In this document: positions 8,186-14,337 of the stretch, one piece after another | Numbering within the stretch: position 1 is the first letter of the stretch | Layout of the letters: each line of letters starts with the position of its first letter | NCBI RefSeq assembly: GCF_016862795.1 | Contig: NZ_BONQ01000014.1 | Location: 62,001-126,000 of the forward strand | Source of the DNA: Dactylosporangium siamense | Lineage (GTDB): Bacteria; Actinomycetota; Actinomycetes; Mycobacteriales; Micromonosporaceae | Direction: 5' to 3' | DNA: 64,000 nucleotides | Program-made: the position numbers and the translations under genes | Notes under the pieces: generated by a model | Database searches by the model: none | Told to the model about the DNA's origin: nothing | The model's input: only the letters and a program-made list of their open reading frames with translations

Positions 8186-8224
8186 TCGCAGGAGAAGCCA
8201 GCCCGTCCTGCGAGAGTCGCAGGA
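8186..8224. promoter_or_regulatory. three-fold TCGCAGGA repeat element upstream of vanH
   Basis: The 8-mer TCGCAGGA occurs at 8186-8193 and 8217-8224, with its inverse TCCTGCGA at 8206-8213. The last two form an 8-bp perfect palindrome around a 3-nt centre. The element lies in the 135-bp gap between the divergent Thg1-like gene and vanH, and could bind a regulator such as VanR or form a hairpin. The binding partner is unknown. Confidence 0.5.
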
Positions 8225-8233
8225 GCATCGGAA

Positions 8234-8250
8234 CATATCGTCGGCGTATC
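8234..8250 (+). promoter_or_regulatory. candidate VanR box upstream of vanH
   Basis: CATATCGTCGGCGTATC is found here, 49 bp before the vanH start codon. The same 17-mer with one change occurs upstream of vanR at 12764-12780. VanR-type regulators are known to activate both the vanH and vanRS promoters, so a shared motif in just these two promoters is a good operator candidate. Confidence 0.6.
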
Positions 8251-8298
8251 CGAAATCGAATACGTGCCGGCAACAGCCGGTTGCCTTGACTGGAACGC

Positions 8299-9297
8299 AT
8301 GACCCACCGCGAACCAGCACGAGCAGGCACCCCCGCGACGGGCATCACGGTGTACGGGTGCGAGCCCGACGAGGCCGCCCTGTTCCGGGAGCTGGCGCCG
8401 CACCTCGGGGTGGTGCCGACCATCACGGCGGCGCCGGTGTCCGAGGCCGACGCCGGCCTGGCGCTCGGCAACCGGTGCGTCAGCGTCGGCCACAAGACCC
8501 GGGTCACCGGCGCCACGCTGCTCGCGCTGCGCCGCGCCGGCGTCGCCTATGTCTCCACCCGGAGCGTCGGGTTCGACCACATCGATGTGCGGTCCGCGCA
8601 GCGGCTCGGCATCGTCGTGGGGAACGTCGCCTACTCGCCCGACAGCGTGGCCGACTACACGCTGATGCTGATGCTGATGGCGGTCCGGGACGCGAGATCC
8701 GTCCTGCGCCGCGTGGACGTCCATGACTACCGGTTGCCCGCCACCCGCGGGAGGGAACTGCGCGACCTGACCGTCGGGGTGGTGGGCACGGGACGCATCG
8801 GCGCGGCGGTCATCGACCGGCTGCGAGGCTTCGGCGGCAAGGTCCTGGCCAGCGACAGCCGCCCGAAGGCCGGCACCGACCACGTCCCGCTCGACGCGCT
8901 GCTGCGGCAGAGCGACATCGTGACCCTGCACACCCCGCTGCACGCGGACACCCGTCACCTGCTGGACCGGCGGCGGATCGAGCTGATGAAACGCGGCGCG
9001 TTCGTCATCAACACCGGGCGCGGCCCGCTGCTGGACACCGATGCCCTGGTGCAGGCGCTGGAGAGCGGCAGATTGGGCGGTGCCGCGCTGGACGTCCTGG
9101 AAGGCGAGGAAGGGATCTTCTACACCGACCGCAGGAACCGGCCCGTCGCCGACGAGCGGCTGCTGCGGCTGCGGCGGCTGCCGAACGTGATCGTCACTCC
9201 GCACACGGCCTACTACACGGACCACGCCCTGAGCGACATCGTGCAGCACTCCATCGTCAATTGCCTGGAATTCGAGAACGGGAGCCAGCGTGGCTAG
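8299..9297 (+). CDS. vanH: D-lactate dehydrogenase VanH
   Basis: This 332-aa D-2-hydroxyacid dehydrogenase has the NAD-binding loop VGVVGTGRIGAAVIDRLRGFG, the catalytic region NTGRGPLLDTDALVQALESGRLGGAALDVLEGEE and the His-containing IVTPHTAYYTD. VanH reduces pyruvate to D-lactate, the substrate for the VanA ligase encoded directly downstream. The 8-bp overlap with the ligase gene and position at the head of an H-A-X order make the specific call secure. The frame ends in UAG. Confidence 0.95.
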   Translation: MTHREPARAGTPATGITVYGCEPDEAALFRELAPHLGVVPTITAAPVSEADAGLALGNRCVSVGHKTRVTGATLLALRRAGVAYVSTRSVGFDHIDVRSAQRLGIVVGNVAYSPDSVADYTLMLMLMAVRDARSVLRRVDVHDYRLPATRGRELRDLTVGVVGTGRIGAAVIDRLRGFGGKVLASDSRPKAGTDHVPLDALLRQSDIVTLHTPLHADTRHLLDRRRIELMKRGAFVINTGRGPLLDTDALVQALESGRLGGAALDVLEGEEGIFYTDRRNRPVADERLLRLRRLPNVIVTPHTAYYTDHALSDIVQHSIVNCLEFENGSQRG

Positions 9298-10330
9298 GTT
9301 GAAGATCGGCGTCATGTTCGGCGGATGCTCCGAGGAGCACCCCGTCTCCGTCACATCCGCGCGGGAGGTCGCCCGGAGCCTGGACCCCGAGCGGTACGAA
9401 CCGTTCTACATCGGGATCACCAGGGACGGCGCCTGGCGGCTGTGTGACGGCCCCGGCGCGGGTTGGGAGCGCGGCGGCGGACGCCCGGCCGTGCTGTCAC
9501 CGGACCGGGGCGTGCCCGGGTTGCTGGTGCTGGAGCAGGGCCGCTACGAGACGATCGGGCTGGACCTGGTGCTGCCCGTCCTGCACGGCAGGTTCGGCGA
9601 GGACGGCGCGGTGCAGGGGTTGCTGGAGCTGTCCGGCATCCCCTACGTGGGCTGCGACGTGCAGAGTTCCGCACTGTGCATGGACAAGTCCCTGGCCTAC
9701 CTCGTCGCCGGCAGCGCGGGCATCGCCACGCCGGACGTCCGGACCGTCATGGCGGACGAGACCCCCGATCCCGACCGGATCACCTATCCCGTCTTCGTCA
9801 AACCGGCCCGGTCCGGCTCGTCCTTCGGCGTCAGCAAGGTGTCCCGAGGGGAGGAGCTCCCGGGCGCGGTGGAGGTCGCGAGGCGGTACGACGCGAAGGT
9901 GCTCATCGAAGCGGCCGTCGCCGGTCGTGAGGTCGGGTGCGCGGTCCTGGGCGACGGACCGGACCTGGTCACCGGCGAGGTGGACCGGATCGCGCTGTCC
10001 CACGGCTTCTTCAGGATCCATCAGGAGCGTGCACCCGAGACCGGCTCCGAGAACTCGACCCCGATCGTCCCCGCCGACATCCCGGCGGCGTCGCGCGAGC
10101 TGGTCCAGGAGACGGCGAAGACCGTCTATCGCGCCCTGGGCTGCCGGGGGCTGGCGCGGGTCGACCTGTTCCTCAAGGACGATGGCACGGTGGTCCTGAA
10201 CGAGGTCAACACCCTCCCCGGTCTGACCTCGTACAGCCGCTACCCGAGAATGATGGCGGCGGCGGGTTGGCCGCTCGCCGAGGTGATCGACCGGCTCGTG
10301 TCGCTGGCACTGACGGGAAAACTCCGATGA
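9290..10330 (+). CDS. vanA: D-alanine--D-lactate ligase VanA type
   Basis: This 346-aa ATP-grasp ligase starts at GTG 9290 (ARLKIGVMFGGCSEEHPVSV). The omega-loop reads EVDRIALSHGFFRIHQER, with the FRIHQE signature that separates D-Ala-D-Lac ligases from ordinary Ddl enzymes. ATP/Mg residues lie in FVKPARSGSSFGVSKV and the C-terminal RVDLFLKDDGTVVLNEVNTLPGLTSYSRYPRMM. The product, ending in D-Ala-D-Lac, is incorporated into peptidoglycan precursors that vancomycin binds poorly. The stop overlaps the vanX start (ATGA). Subtype (A/B/other) cannot be fixed without alignment. Confidence 0.95.
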   Translation: MARLKIGVMFGGCSEEHPVSVTSAREVARSLDPERYEPFYIGITRDGAWRLCDGPGAGWERGGGRPAVLSPDRGVPGLLVLEQGRYETIGLDLVLPVLHGRFGEDGAVQGLLELSGIPYVGCDVQSSALCMDKSLAYLVAGSAGIATPDVRTVMADETPDPDRITYPVFVKPARSGSSFGVSKVSRGEELPGAVEVARRYDAKVLIEAAVAGREVGCAVLGDGPDLVTGEVDRIALSHGFFRIHQERAPETGSENSTPIVPADIPAASRELVQETAKTVYRALGCRGLARVDLFLKDDGTVVLNEVNTLPGLTSYSRYPRMMAAAGWPLAEVIDRLVSLALTGKLR

Positions 10331-10971
10331 GCGACGTCTTCGTGTTCGTCGACGAGTTCGTGCCCGGAATCCGCTGGGACGCCAAGTATGCGACCTGGGA
10401 CAACTTCACCGGCAAACCGGTGGACGGATACCGGGCCAACCGGATCGTCGGCACGACGGCCCTGTGCGCCGCTCTGCGGAGGGCCCGGGACGGGGCCGCG
10501 TCGCGCGGCTTCGGCCTGCTGCTGTGGGACGGGTACCGCCCGCAACGCGCCGTCGACTGCTTCGTGCGCTGGTCGCGGCAGCCCGAGGACGGCCGGACGA
10601 AACCGCGGCACTACCCGAACATCGACCGGGCCGAGATGATCGAGCGCGGATATGTGGCCACCAGGTCGGGCCACAGCCGGGGCAGCACCGTCGACCTGAC
10701 GCTCTACCATCTCGCCACCGGCGAGCTGGCCGCGATGGGCGGCGACCACGACCTGATGGACCCGGTCTCGCATCACGCGGCGGCGGGCATCACGCCGGTC
10801 GAGGCGGACAACCGGCAGACCCTCTGCGCCGTCATGGAGGCCGCCGGGTTCGCCCGCTACGACTTCGAGTGGTGGCACTACACGTTGCGCGACGAGCCGT
10901 ACCCGGACACCTATTTCGACTTTCCCATCACCGAGCTGATCGGGCTCCAGCACCTGGCAGCCGCACCGTGA
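10327..10971 (+). CDS. vanX: D-Ala-D-Ala dipeptidase VanX
   Basis: This 214-aa zinc dipeptidase has SGHSRGSTVDLTLYH (the SxHxxGxxxD zinc motif with His and Asp ligands) and EWWHY (catalytic Glu and third ligand His), plus the WDAKYATWDNFTG and LLLWDGYRPQRAVDCF blocks typical of VanX. It removes D-Ala-D-Ala so that only D-Ala-D-Lac precursors are built. It is the last gene of the vanHAX operon, and its 3' end overlaps the end of the opposing vanS by 44 bp. Confidence 0.96.
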   Translation: MSDVFVFVDEFVPGIRWDAKYATWDNFTGKPVDGYRANRIVGTTALCAALRRARDGAASRGFGLLLWDGYRPQRAVDCFVRWSRQPEDGRTKPRHYPNIDRAEMIERGYVATRSGHSRGSTVDLTLYHLATGELAAMGGDHDLMDPVSHHAAAGITPVEADNRQTLCAVMEAAGFARYDFEWWHYTLRDEPYPDTYFDFPITELIGLQHLAAAP

Positions 10972-12061
10972 CGCTGAGCCCACCGTCGGGGCGGGGGGTG
11001 AGGGTGAGGGTCCCGTCGTGTGCCTCGGCGATGCGCTTGACGATGGCCAGGCCGAGGCCGACACCCGCGTGGCCGTCGTGGATCCGGCCGGTGCCGCGCT
11101 GGAACGGCTCGACGATGGTGGCGACCAGCGTCGGGGTGAGCCGCTCGCCGGTGTTGTCGACCGTGAGCGTCACGGTCGTCGCCTCGACACCGGTCGTGAC
11201 CCACACCGTGCCGCCCGCCAGGTTGTGGACGATCGCATTGTGCACGAGGTTCGTCGTCAGCTGCAGCAGCAGCGCGTGGGAGCCGGTCGTGGGCGCGATG
11301 TCGCCGGAGGTCTCGACGGTGATGCCGCGTCGCTCCGCGAGCGGGAGCAGCGTCTCGGCGGCCTCCTCCGCGATGAGCGACAGGTCGACGTGCTCCCGGG
11401 TGAAGGAGCGTTGCTCGGCCCGGCTGAGCAGGAGCAGCGCCTCGGTGAGGTCGATCGCCCGGGTGTTGATCACCCGGAGACGCTCGACGAGCTCGCCATT
11501 GTCGCGGTCCGGATCGTTGCGGGCCACGTCGAGCAGCGTCTGCGTGACCGCGAGGGGGGTGCGCAGCTCGTGGGAGGCGTTGGCGGCGAATCTGCGCTGC
11601 TCGGCGACGTGGGCCTCCAGGCGCGCGAGCATGGCGTCGAAGGCGTCGGCGAGCTCGCGGAACTCGTCACCGCGGCCTTCCAGCTCGATCCGGTGGGACA
11701 GCGACCCGTCCCCGGCCTGGCGGGTGGCCCGGGTGATGCGGGTCAGGGGCGCGAGCATGCGGCCGGCGAGGATCCATCCTCCCAGCAGGCCGAAGATCAG
11801 CAGGACGACCAGCATCGCGGCGGCCTTCGGGGCGAAGGCGGCCTCCAGGTCGGCGCGGTTCGGCGCGATGATCGGCGACGGCGGGCGCCGGCCGCCCTGC
11901 CCCATGGTGGGCACGTCCGTGCCGGACTGGATCACCTCGGGCACGTAGCGCAGCAGGAACACCCACACCACGGCGAGCAGCAGGACACCGGCCAGCATGA
12001 GGAACCCCGCGTAGCTGAGGGTCAACTTCAGGCGGACGCTCGGACCGGGCGCCCTATCCAC
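10928..12061 (-). CDS. vanS: sensor histidine kinase VanS-like
   Basis: This 377-aa protein starts with GTG at 12061, about 2 codons after the vanR stop, rather than at a far upstream in-frame ATG inside vanR. Two membrane helices (LTLSYAGFLMLAGVLLLAVVWVFLL and MLVVLLIFGLLGGWILAGRM) flank a short extracytoplasmic loop, followed by HAMP, HisKA (FAANASHELRTPLAVTQTLL, phospho-His) and HATPase_c (NLVHNAIVHN, GVGLGLAIVKRIAEAHDG). The short loop is typical of actinomycete VanS, which can sense glycopeptide directly. Identity as VanS rests on position facing vanHAX and the shared promoter motif. Confidence 0.82.
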   Translation of the reverse strand: MDRAPGPSVRLKLTLSYAGFLMLAGVLLLAVVWVFLLRYVPEVIQSGTDVPTMGQGGRRPPSPIIAPNRADLEAAFAPKAAAMLVVLLIFGLLGGWILAGRMLAPLTRITRATRQAGDGSLSHRIELEGRGDEFRELADAFDAMLARLEAHVAEQRRFAANASHELRTPLAVTQTLLDVARNDPDRDNGELVERLRVINTRAIDLTEALLLLSRAEQRSFTREHVDLSLIAEEAAETLLPLAERRGITVETSGDIAPTTGSHALLLQLTTNLVHNAIVHNLAGGTVWVTTGVEATTVTLTVDNTGERLTPTLVATIVEPFQRGTGRIHDGHAGVGLGLAIVKRIAEAHDGTLTLTPRPDGGLSVTVRLPGAGARSAR

Positions 12062-12740
12062 GGTCCCCTCCGGCGCCGGCTGCCGTCTCGATGCGATAGC
12101 CGACGCCGGCCACGGTGGCGATGATCGCGGGTTCGCCGAGCCGTTTGCGTAACGCCGAGACGGTGATGCGCACGGCGTTGGTGAAGGGGTCGGCGTTCTC
12201 GTCCCAGGCCCGTTCCAGGAGCTCCTCGGCGCTGACGACACCGCCTTCCGCGGTGACGAGGACCTCGAGCACGGCGAACTGTTTCCGGGTGAGCGCGACG
12301 TAGCGGCCGTCGCGGTACACCTCGCGGCGGAACGGGTCCAGGCGCAGGCCCGCGATCTCCCGCACGGGCGGCCGGTTGTGGGCCCGCCGGCGGTCGAGCG
12401 CCCTGAGCCGCAGGACCAGCTCCCGCAGTTCGAACGGTTTCGTGAGGTAGTCGTCGGCGCCGAGCTCGAACCCGGAGGTCTTGTCGTCGAGCCGGTCGGC
12501 GGCGGTGAGCATCAGGATCGGCATCCCGCTGCCGGAGGCGACGATACGTTCGGCGATCTCGTCGCCGGAGGGCCCGGGAATGTCACGGTCGAGGACGGCG
12601 ATGTCGTAGGCGTTGACGCTCAACAGCTCCAGTGCGATGTCACCGGTGCCGGCGATGTCGGCCGCGATCGCCGCCAGGCGCAGCCCGTCCCGGATGGCCT
12701 CGGCCATGAACGGCTCGTCCTCGACGACCAGTACCCGCAT
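12054..12740 (-). CDS. vanR: OmpR-family response regulator VanR-like
   Basis: This 228-aa protein begins MRVLVVEDEPFMAEAI. The receiver has phospho-acceptor Asp at about 51 (IAVLDRDIPGPSG), Thr in ILMLTAAD and Lys in YLTKPFELRELV. The C-terminal winged helix ends VRITVSALRKRLGEPAIIATVAGVGYRIE. It forms a unit with vanS and should activate vanHAX and its own promoter. The frame ends in UAG at 12056-12054, just ahead of the vanS start. The tRNA-like gene lies immediately upstream on the same strand. Confidence 0.85.
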   Translation of the reverse strand: MRVLVVEDEPFMAEAIRDGLRLAAIAADIAGTGDIALELLSVNAYDIAVLDRDIPGPSGDEIAERIVASGSGMPILMLTAADRLDDKTSGFELGADDYLTKPFELRELVLRLRALDRRRAHNRPPVREIAGLRLDPFRREVYRDGRYVALTRKQFAVLEVLVTAEGGVVSAEELLERAWDENADPFTNAVRITVSALRKRLGEPAIIATVAGVGYRIETAAGAGGDRG

Positions 12741-12763
12741 GATCCCGATGCTACGAGCGGCGG

Positions 12764-12780
12764 CATATCGCCGGCGTATC
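12764..12780. promoter_or_regulatory. candidate VanR box upstream of vanR
   Basis: CATATCGCCGGCGTATC matches the vanH-proximal copy at 16 of 17 positions and lies 23 bp before the vanR start, between the tRNA-like gene and vanR. Its core CGCCGGCG is palindromic, so orientation relative to the promoter may not matter. Confidence 0.6.
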
Positions 12781-12803
12781 GAACACCGGATCCGCCGCGA
12801 CGC

Positions 12804-12874
12804 GCCTCAGACGGGAGTCGAACCCGCTACGGGCTGTTTTAGAGACAGCTGCCCGGCCGTCGGGCTTCTGAGGC
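12804..12874 (-). tRNA. tRNA with CTA anticodon (amber-reading, tRNA-Trp-like anticodon loop)
   Basis: On the minus strand 71 nt fold into a full cloverleaf: acceptor GCCTCAG/CTGAGGC (7 bp), D stem GCCC/GGGC with loop GACGGCC, anticodon stem GCTGT/ACAGC with loop CTCTAAA, 5-nt variable loop, T stem GCGGG/CCCGT and T loop TTCGACT. U33 and A37 are canonical, and the anticodon (12842-12840) is CTA, cognate to UAG. The next base gives discriminator G73; CCA is not encoded. Deviations are A at position 8, G at 14 and a 7-nt D loop, so core tertiary contacts must differ. The loop is one base from CTCCAAA, which I recall for actinobacterial tRNA-Trp. It lies at the end of the operon holding an amber-interrupted Pth2 gene. 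It could be a degenerate relic, but all four stems are intact. Confidence 0.82.
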
Positions 12875-12877
12875 TCG

Positions 12878-12906
12878 GTGGGGGTGACCGCCGGGGTCAC
12901 CCCCAC
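12878..12906 (-). terminator. 12-bp hairpin between the 80-aa gene and the CTA tRNA
   Basis: GTGGGGGTGACC pairs perfectly with GGTCACCCCCAC around a 5-nt loop. On the minus strand it begins 11 nt after the stop of the 80-aa gene and ends 3 nt before the tRNA. It lacks a U-tract, so it may be a terminator, a leaky terminator, or a processing structure that releases the tRNA from the operon transcript. Confidence 0.65.
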
Positions 12907-12917
12907 AGTGTGGAGGG

Positions 12918-13160
12918 TCAGGGCGACATCTCGTCGATCCGGTCCCGGAGCTGCTCGTCGGTGACGCGGTCGCGGGCCGTGCGGAACTCCGCCGCGGTCA
13001 GCGACCGGCCGAGCTCGTCCAGCGTGCGCAACACGAGCCGCTGGGACACGACCCGCCGGTTGAGGGTGTCGAGCGCCGCGGCCTGCCGCAGCACCTTCGC
13101 CTGCAGCCAGCGGATCGCCTTCGGCAGGTCCGAGGGGTCCGCGATGAGGTCGGTGGTCAT
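12918..13160 (-). CDS. small helical protein of unknown function, last ORF of the amber/Pth2 operon
   Basis: This 80-aa protein (MTTDLIADPSDLPKAIRWLQ...RDRIDEMSP) starts at ATG 13160, with GGGAGGT 7 nt upstream. The ATG overlaps the TGA of the Pth2 frame (ATGA), so its translation is probably coupled to Pth2 translation and hence to amber readthrough. It is rich in Leu, Arg and Glu and likely forms two or three amphipathic helices or a coiled coil. I recognise no family. Its position suggests a partner of the kinase-Pth2 protein. Confidence 0.75.
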   Translation of the reverse strand: MTTDLIADPSDLPKAIRWLQAKVLRQAAALDTLNRRVVSQRLVLRTLDELGRSLTAAEFRTARDRVTDEQLRDRIDEMSP

Positions 13161-13501
13161 GGTTTCACCTCCCCTCGTGGTCCACGAAGGGCAACGGGGA
13201 GGTGCGAGAGAAGCTTGTACGCGGCCGGCTCGAGGGCGACCGCGGTCAGCGCGCCGCCGAGGTCCGGCTCGTGGAACCTGGTGTGCCGGTGCCCGGCGAC
13301 GGACGCGGCGCCGCACAGGTGGCGCAGGGCGTCCTCGTCGCGCGCGGCGACCAGGACGAGCGTGTTGGAAGCGGTGTGCCAGTCGCGGAAGGCGTCAGGA
13401 TGGGCGACGGCGAAGTCGAGCGCGGCATGGGTCGCCTGCGTGGCCTGGGTCCCGGGCGGCAGATCGGCGCGGGTGACCAGATAGAGACGCGGGGTGCGAA
13501 C
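13157..13501 (-). CDS. Pth2-type peptidyl-tRNA hydrolase domain, reachable only by UAG readthrough
   Basis: Directly after the kinase stop codon UAG the same frame stays open for 114 codons to TGA at 13159-13157. It encodes VRTPRLYLVTRADLPPG, TQATQATHAALDFAVAHP, SNTLVLVAARDEDALRHL and FHEPDLGGALTAVALEP, which match the order of Pth2 proteins (first strand, QxxHA helix, central strand, and the E-P-D-L...TA(V/L)AL end). Pth2 enzymes cleave peptidyl-tRNA esters to recycle stalled tRNAs. There is no ATG, GTG or TTG before the conserved first strand and no ribosome site; the first near-start is CTG inside that strand. Third positions are strongly G/C. The frame is best explained as the C-terminal half of a kinase-Pth2 fusion read through UAG. 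Confidence 0.85.
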   Translation of the reverse strand, partial: VRTPRLYLVTRADLPPGTQATQATHAALDFAVAHPDAFRDWHTASNTLVLVAARDEDALRHLCGAASVAGHRHTRFHEPDLGGALTAVALEPAAYKLLSHLPVALRGPRGEVKP

Positions 13502-13504
13502 CTA
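13502..13504 (-). other. in-frame UAG codon separating kinase and Pth2 domains (candidate programmed readthrough site)
   Basis: The minus-strand codons are CCG CAC TTC TAG GTT CGC ACC, so kinase residues P-H-F are followed by UAG and then V-R-T of the Pth2 domain in one frame. A tRNA with the complementary CTA anticodon is encoded about 630 nt downstream on the same strand. Full readthrough would give a 295-aa protein. A sequencing or assembly error (for example UGG or CAG read as UAG) is the main alternative. Confidence 0.8.
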
Positions 13505-14044
13505 GAAGTGCGGCATGGCTTGATGGTACCGATGCCATCCGGTCAATGCCAGGATCTGCGCTGCGAGTTCGCTGAGAGCCCTGCCGTCGGTCGGGATCCG
13601 GTGCACCGACGGCGGCGCGTGCGCCTCGAGGGACCTGGCCGCGGCGTCGCTGCGCACCACGTGCCGCTGCAGCGCGCTGCCGATCTCGCGGCGGGCCAGC
13701 CGCTCCCGGGCCGTCGCGTCCGAGGACGTGAGCAGCACGGCGGTGACGCGCGGGTCGTCGCCCATCGCGGCGGTGAGCGCGTCGACGTGCTGGACGCTCA
13801 CCGTGTTCGTGTAGATCAGGCGGCGGTAGCCCAGGTCGCGGTAGTTGGCCCACATGGCGGCGAGGTTGCGCTCGGCGAGGCGGTGCTCCCAGGGCGGCGG
13901 GTGGGCCAGGTCGAGGTTGTCGCCTTCGATGAGGCAGTGCCGCACGTCGGCGTCGCACAGCTGGACGTGCAGCTCGACCGCGACGCTGCTCTTGCCGACG
14001 CCGGACCGCCCGCCGAGGAACAGCACCTCGCTGCGGTCGCTCAC
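13502..14044 (-). CDS. P-loop kinase / AAA-type small ATPase; N-terminal half of the amber-interrupted protein
   Basis: This 180-aa protein starts at GTG 14044 (SDRSEVLFLGGRSGVGKSSVAVEL), overlapping the preceding stop by 4 nt (GTGA). Walker A is GGRSGVGKSS. The segment HCLIEGDNLDLAHP resembles the substrate-binding turn of small-molecule or nucleotide kinases, and ARERLARREIGSALQRHVVRS looks like an Arg-rich lid. It belongs broadly with gluconate/shikimate/APS-kinase-like P-loop phosphotransferases. An RNA-end or nucleotide kinase would suit the Pth2 and tRNA context, but no diagnostic motif proves this. It terminates in UAG followed in frame by the Pth2 domain. Confidence 0.85.
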   Translation of the reverse strand: MSDRSEVLFLGGRSGVGKSSVAVELHVQLCDADVRHCLIEGDNLDLAHPPPWEHRLAERNLAAMWANYRDLGYRRLIYTNTVSVQHVDALTAAMGDDPRVTAVLLTSSDATARERLARREIGSALQRHVVRSDAAARSLEAHAPPSVHRIPTDGRALSELAAQILALTGWHRYHQAMPHF

Positions 14045-14328
14045 CGGCGCGGGCACGGGCCGGTGCTGATGACGACGCCGTTCTGGCCGTCGAGGATGAC
14101 GTAGACGTCGCCCTCGACGATGTTGAGGCGGCCGCCGGGCATCGGGGCGCCGGTGCAGTAGCTCGGGATCGGCAGCTGGTGCGCGAAGGACACGGTGACC
14201 GGCGCGGTGGCCGGGGCCGCGGCGAACAGGGCGCAGGCGGCCAGCAGCAGGACCCGGGGCAGCCTCACCTGCCGCGGCGCCGGCTCCGGCCGCACCGGCG
14301 TGTCGAGGTCGATCACGACGTCGGTCAT
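14041..14328 (-). CDS. short single-pass membrane protein, possibly truncated PQQ-like beta-propeller protein
   Basis: This 95-aa protein starts at ATG 14328 (MTDVVIDLDTPVRPEPAPRQ). A cytoplasmic Pro-rich tail is followed by one membrane helix (RVLLLAACALFAAAPATAP) and about 45 outside residues ending VYVILDGQNGVVISTGPCPRR. The start and the DVYVI...NG phrase resemble actinomycete membrane-anchored PQQ-repeat proteins, which are normally several hundred residues, so this could be a truncated relative. It is coupled by GTGA overlap to the kinase and so heads the amber operon. The function is unknown. Confidence 0.65.
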   Translation of the reverse strand: MTDVVIDLDTPVRPEPAPRQVRLPRVLLLAACALFAAAPATAPVTVSFAHQLPIPSYCTGAPMPGGRLNIVEGDVYVILDGQNGVVISTGPCPRR

Positions 14329-14337
14329 CACCACCGA

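Noticed and set aside
8299-10971. Glycopeptide biosynthesis cluster
   Set aside because: Only the resistance genes are present. No NRPS, oxygenase or glycosyltransferase genes typical of such clusters occur on either side.
12835-12846. GTTTTAGAG resembling a CRISPR tracr anti-repeat
   Set aside because: It is the complement of the tRNA anticodon arm. No repeats, spacers or cas genes are present anywhere in the window.
12804-12874. Pyrrolysine or selenocysteine tRNA
   Set aside because: The 5-bp anticodon stem, 5-nt variable loop and 7/5 acceptor-T arrangement are of ordinary class I type. No pylS, pylB-D, selA or selB genes are seen nearby.
13478-13501. Independent initiation of Pth2 at CTG or GTT just after the UAG
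   Set aside because: There is no ribosome site, GTT is not a normal start, and CTG at 13480 lies inside the conserved first strand. It remains the main competing model and is named as a refutation test.
13202-14104. A 300-codon plus-strand frame opposite the kinase/Pth2 genes
   Set aside because: There is no family resemblance and composition is typical of an antisense shadow. The minus-strand frames contain recognisable Walker A and Pth2 motifs.
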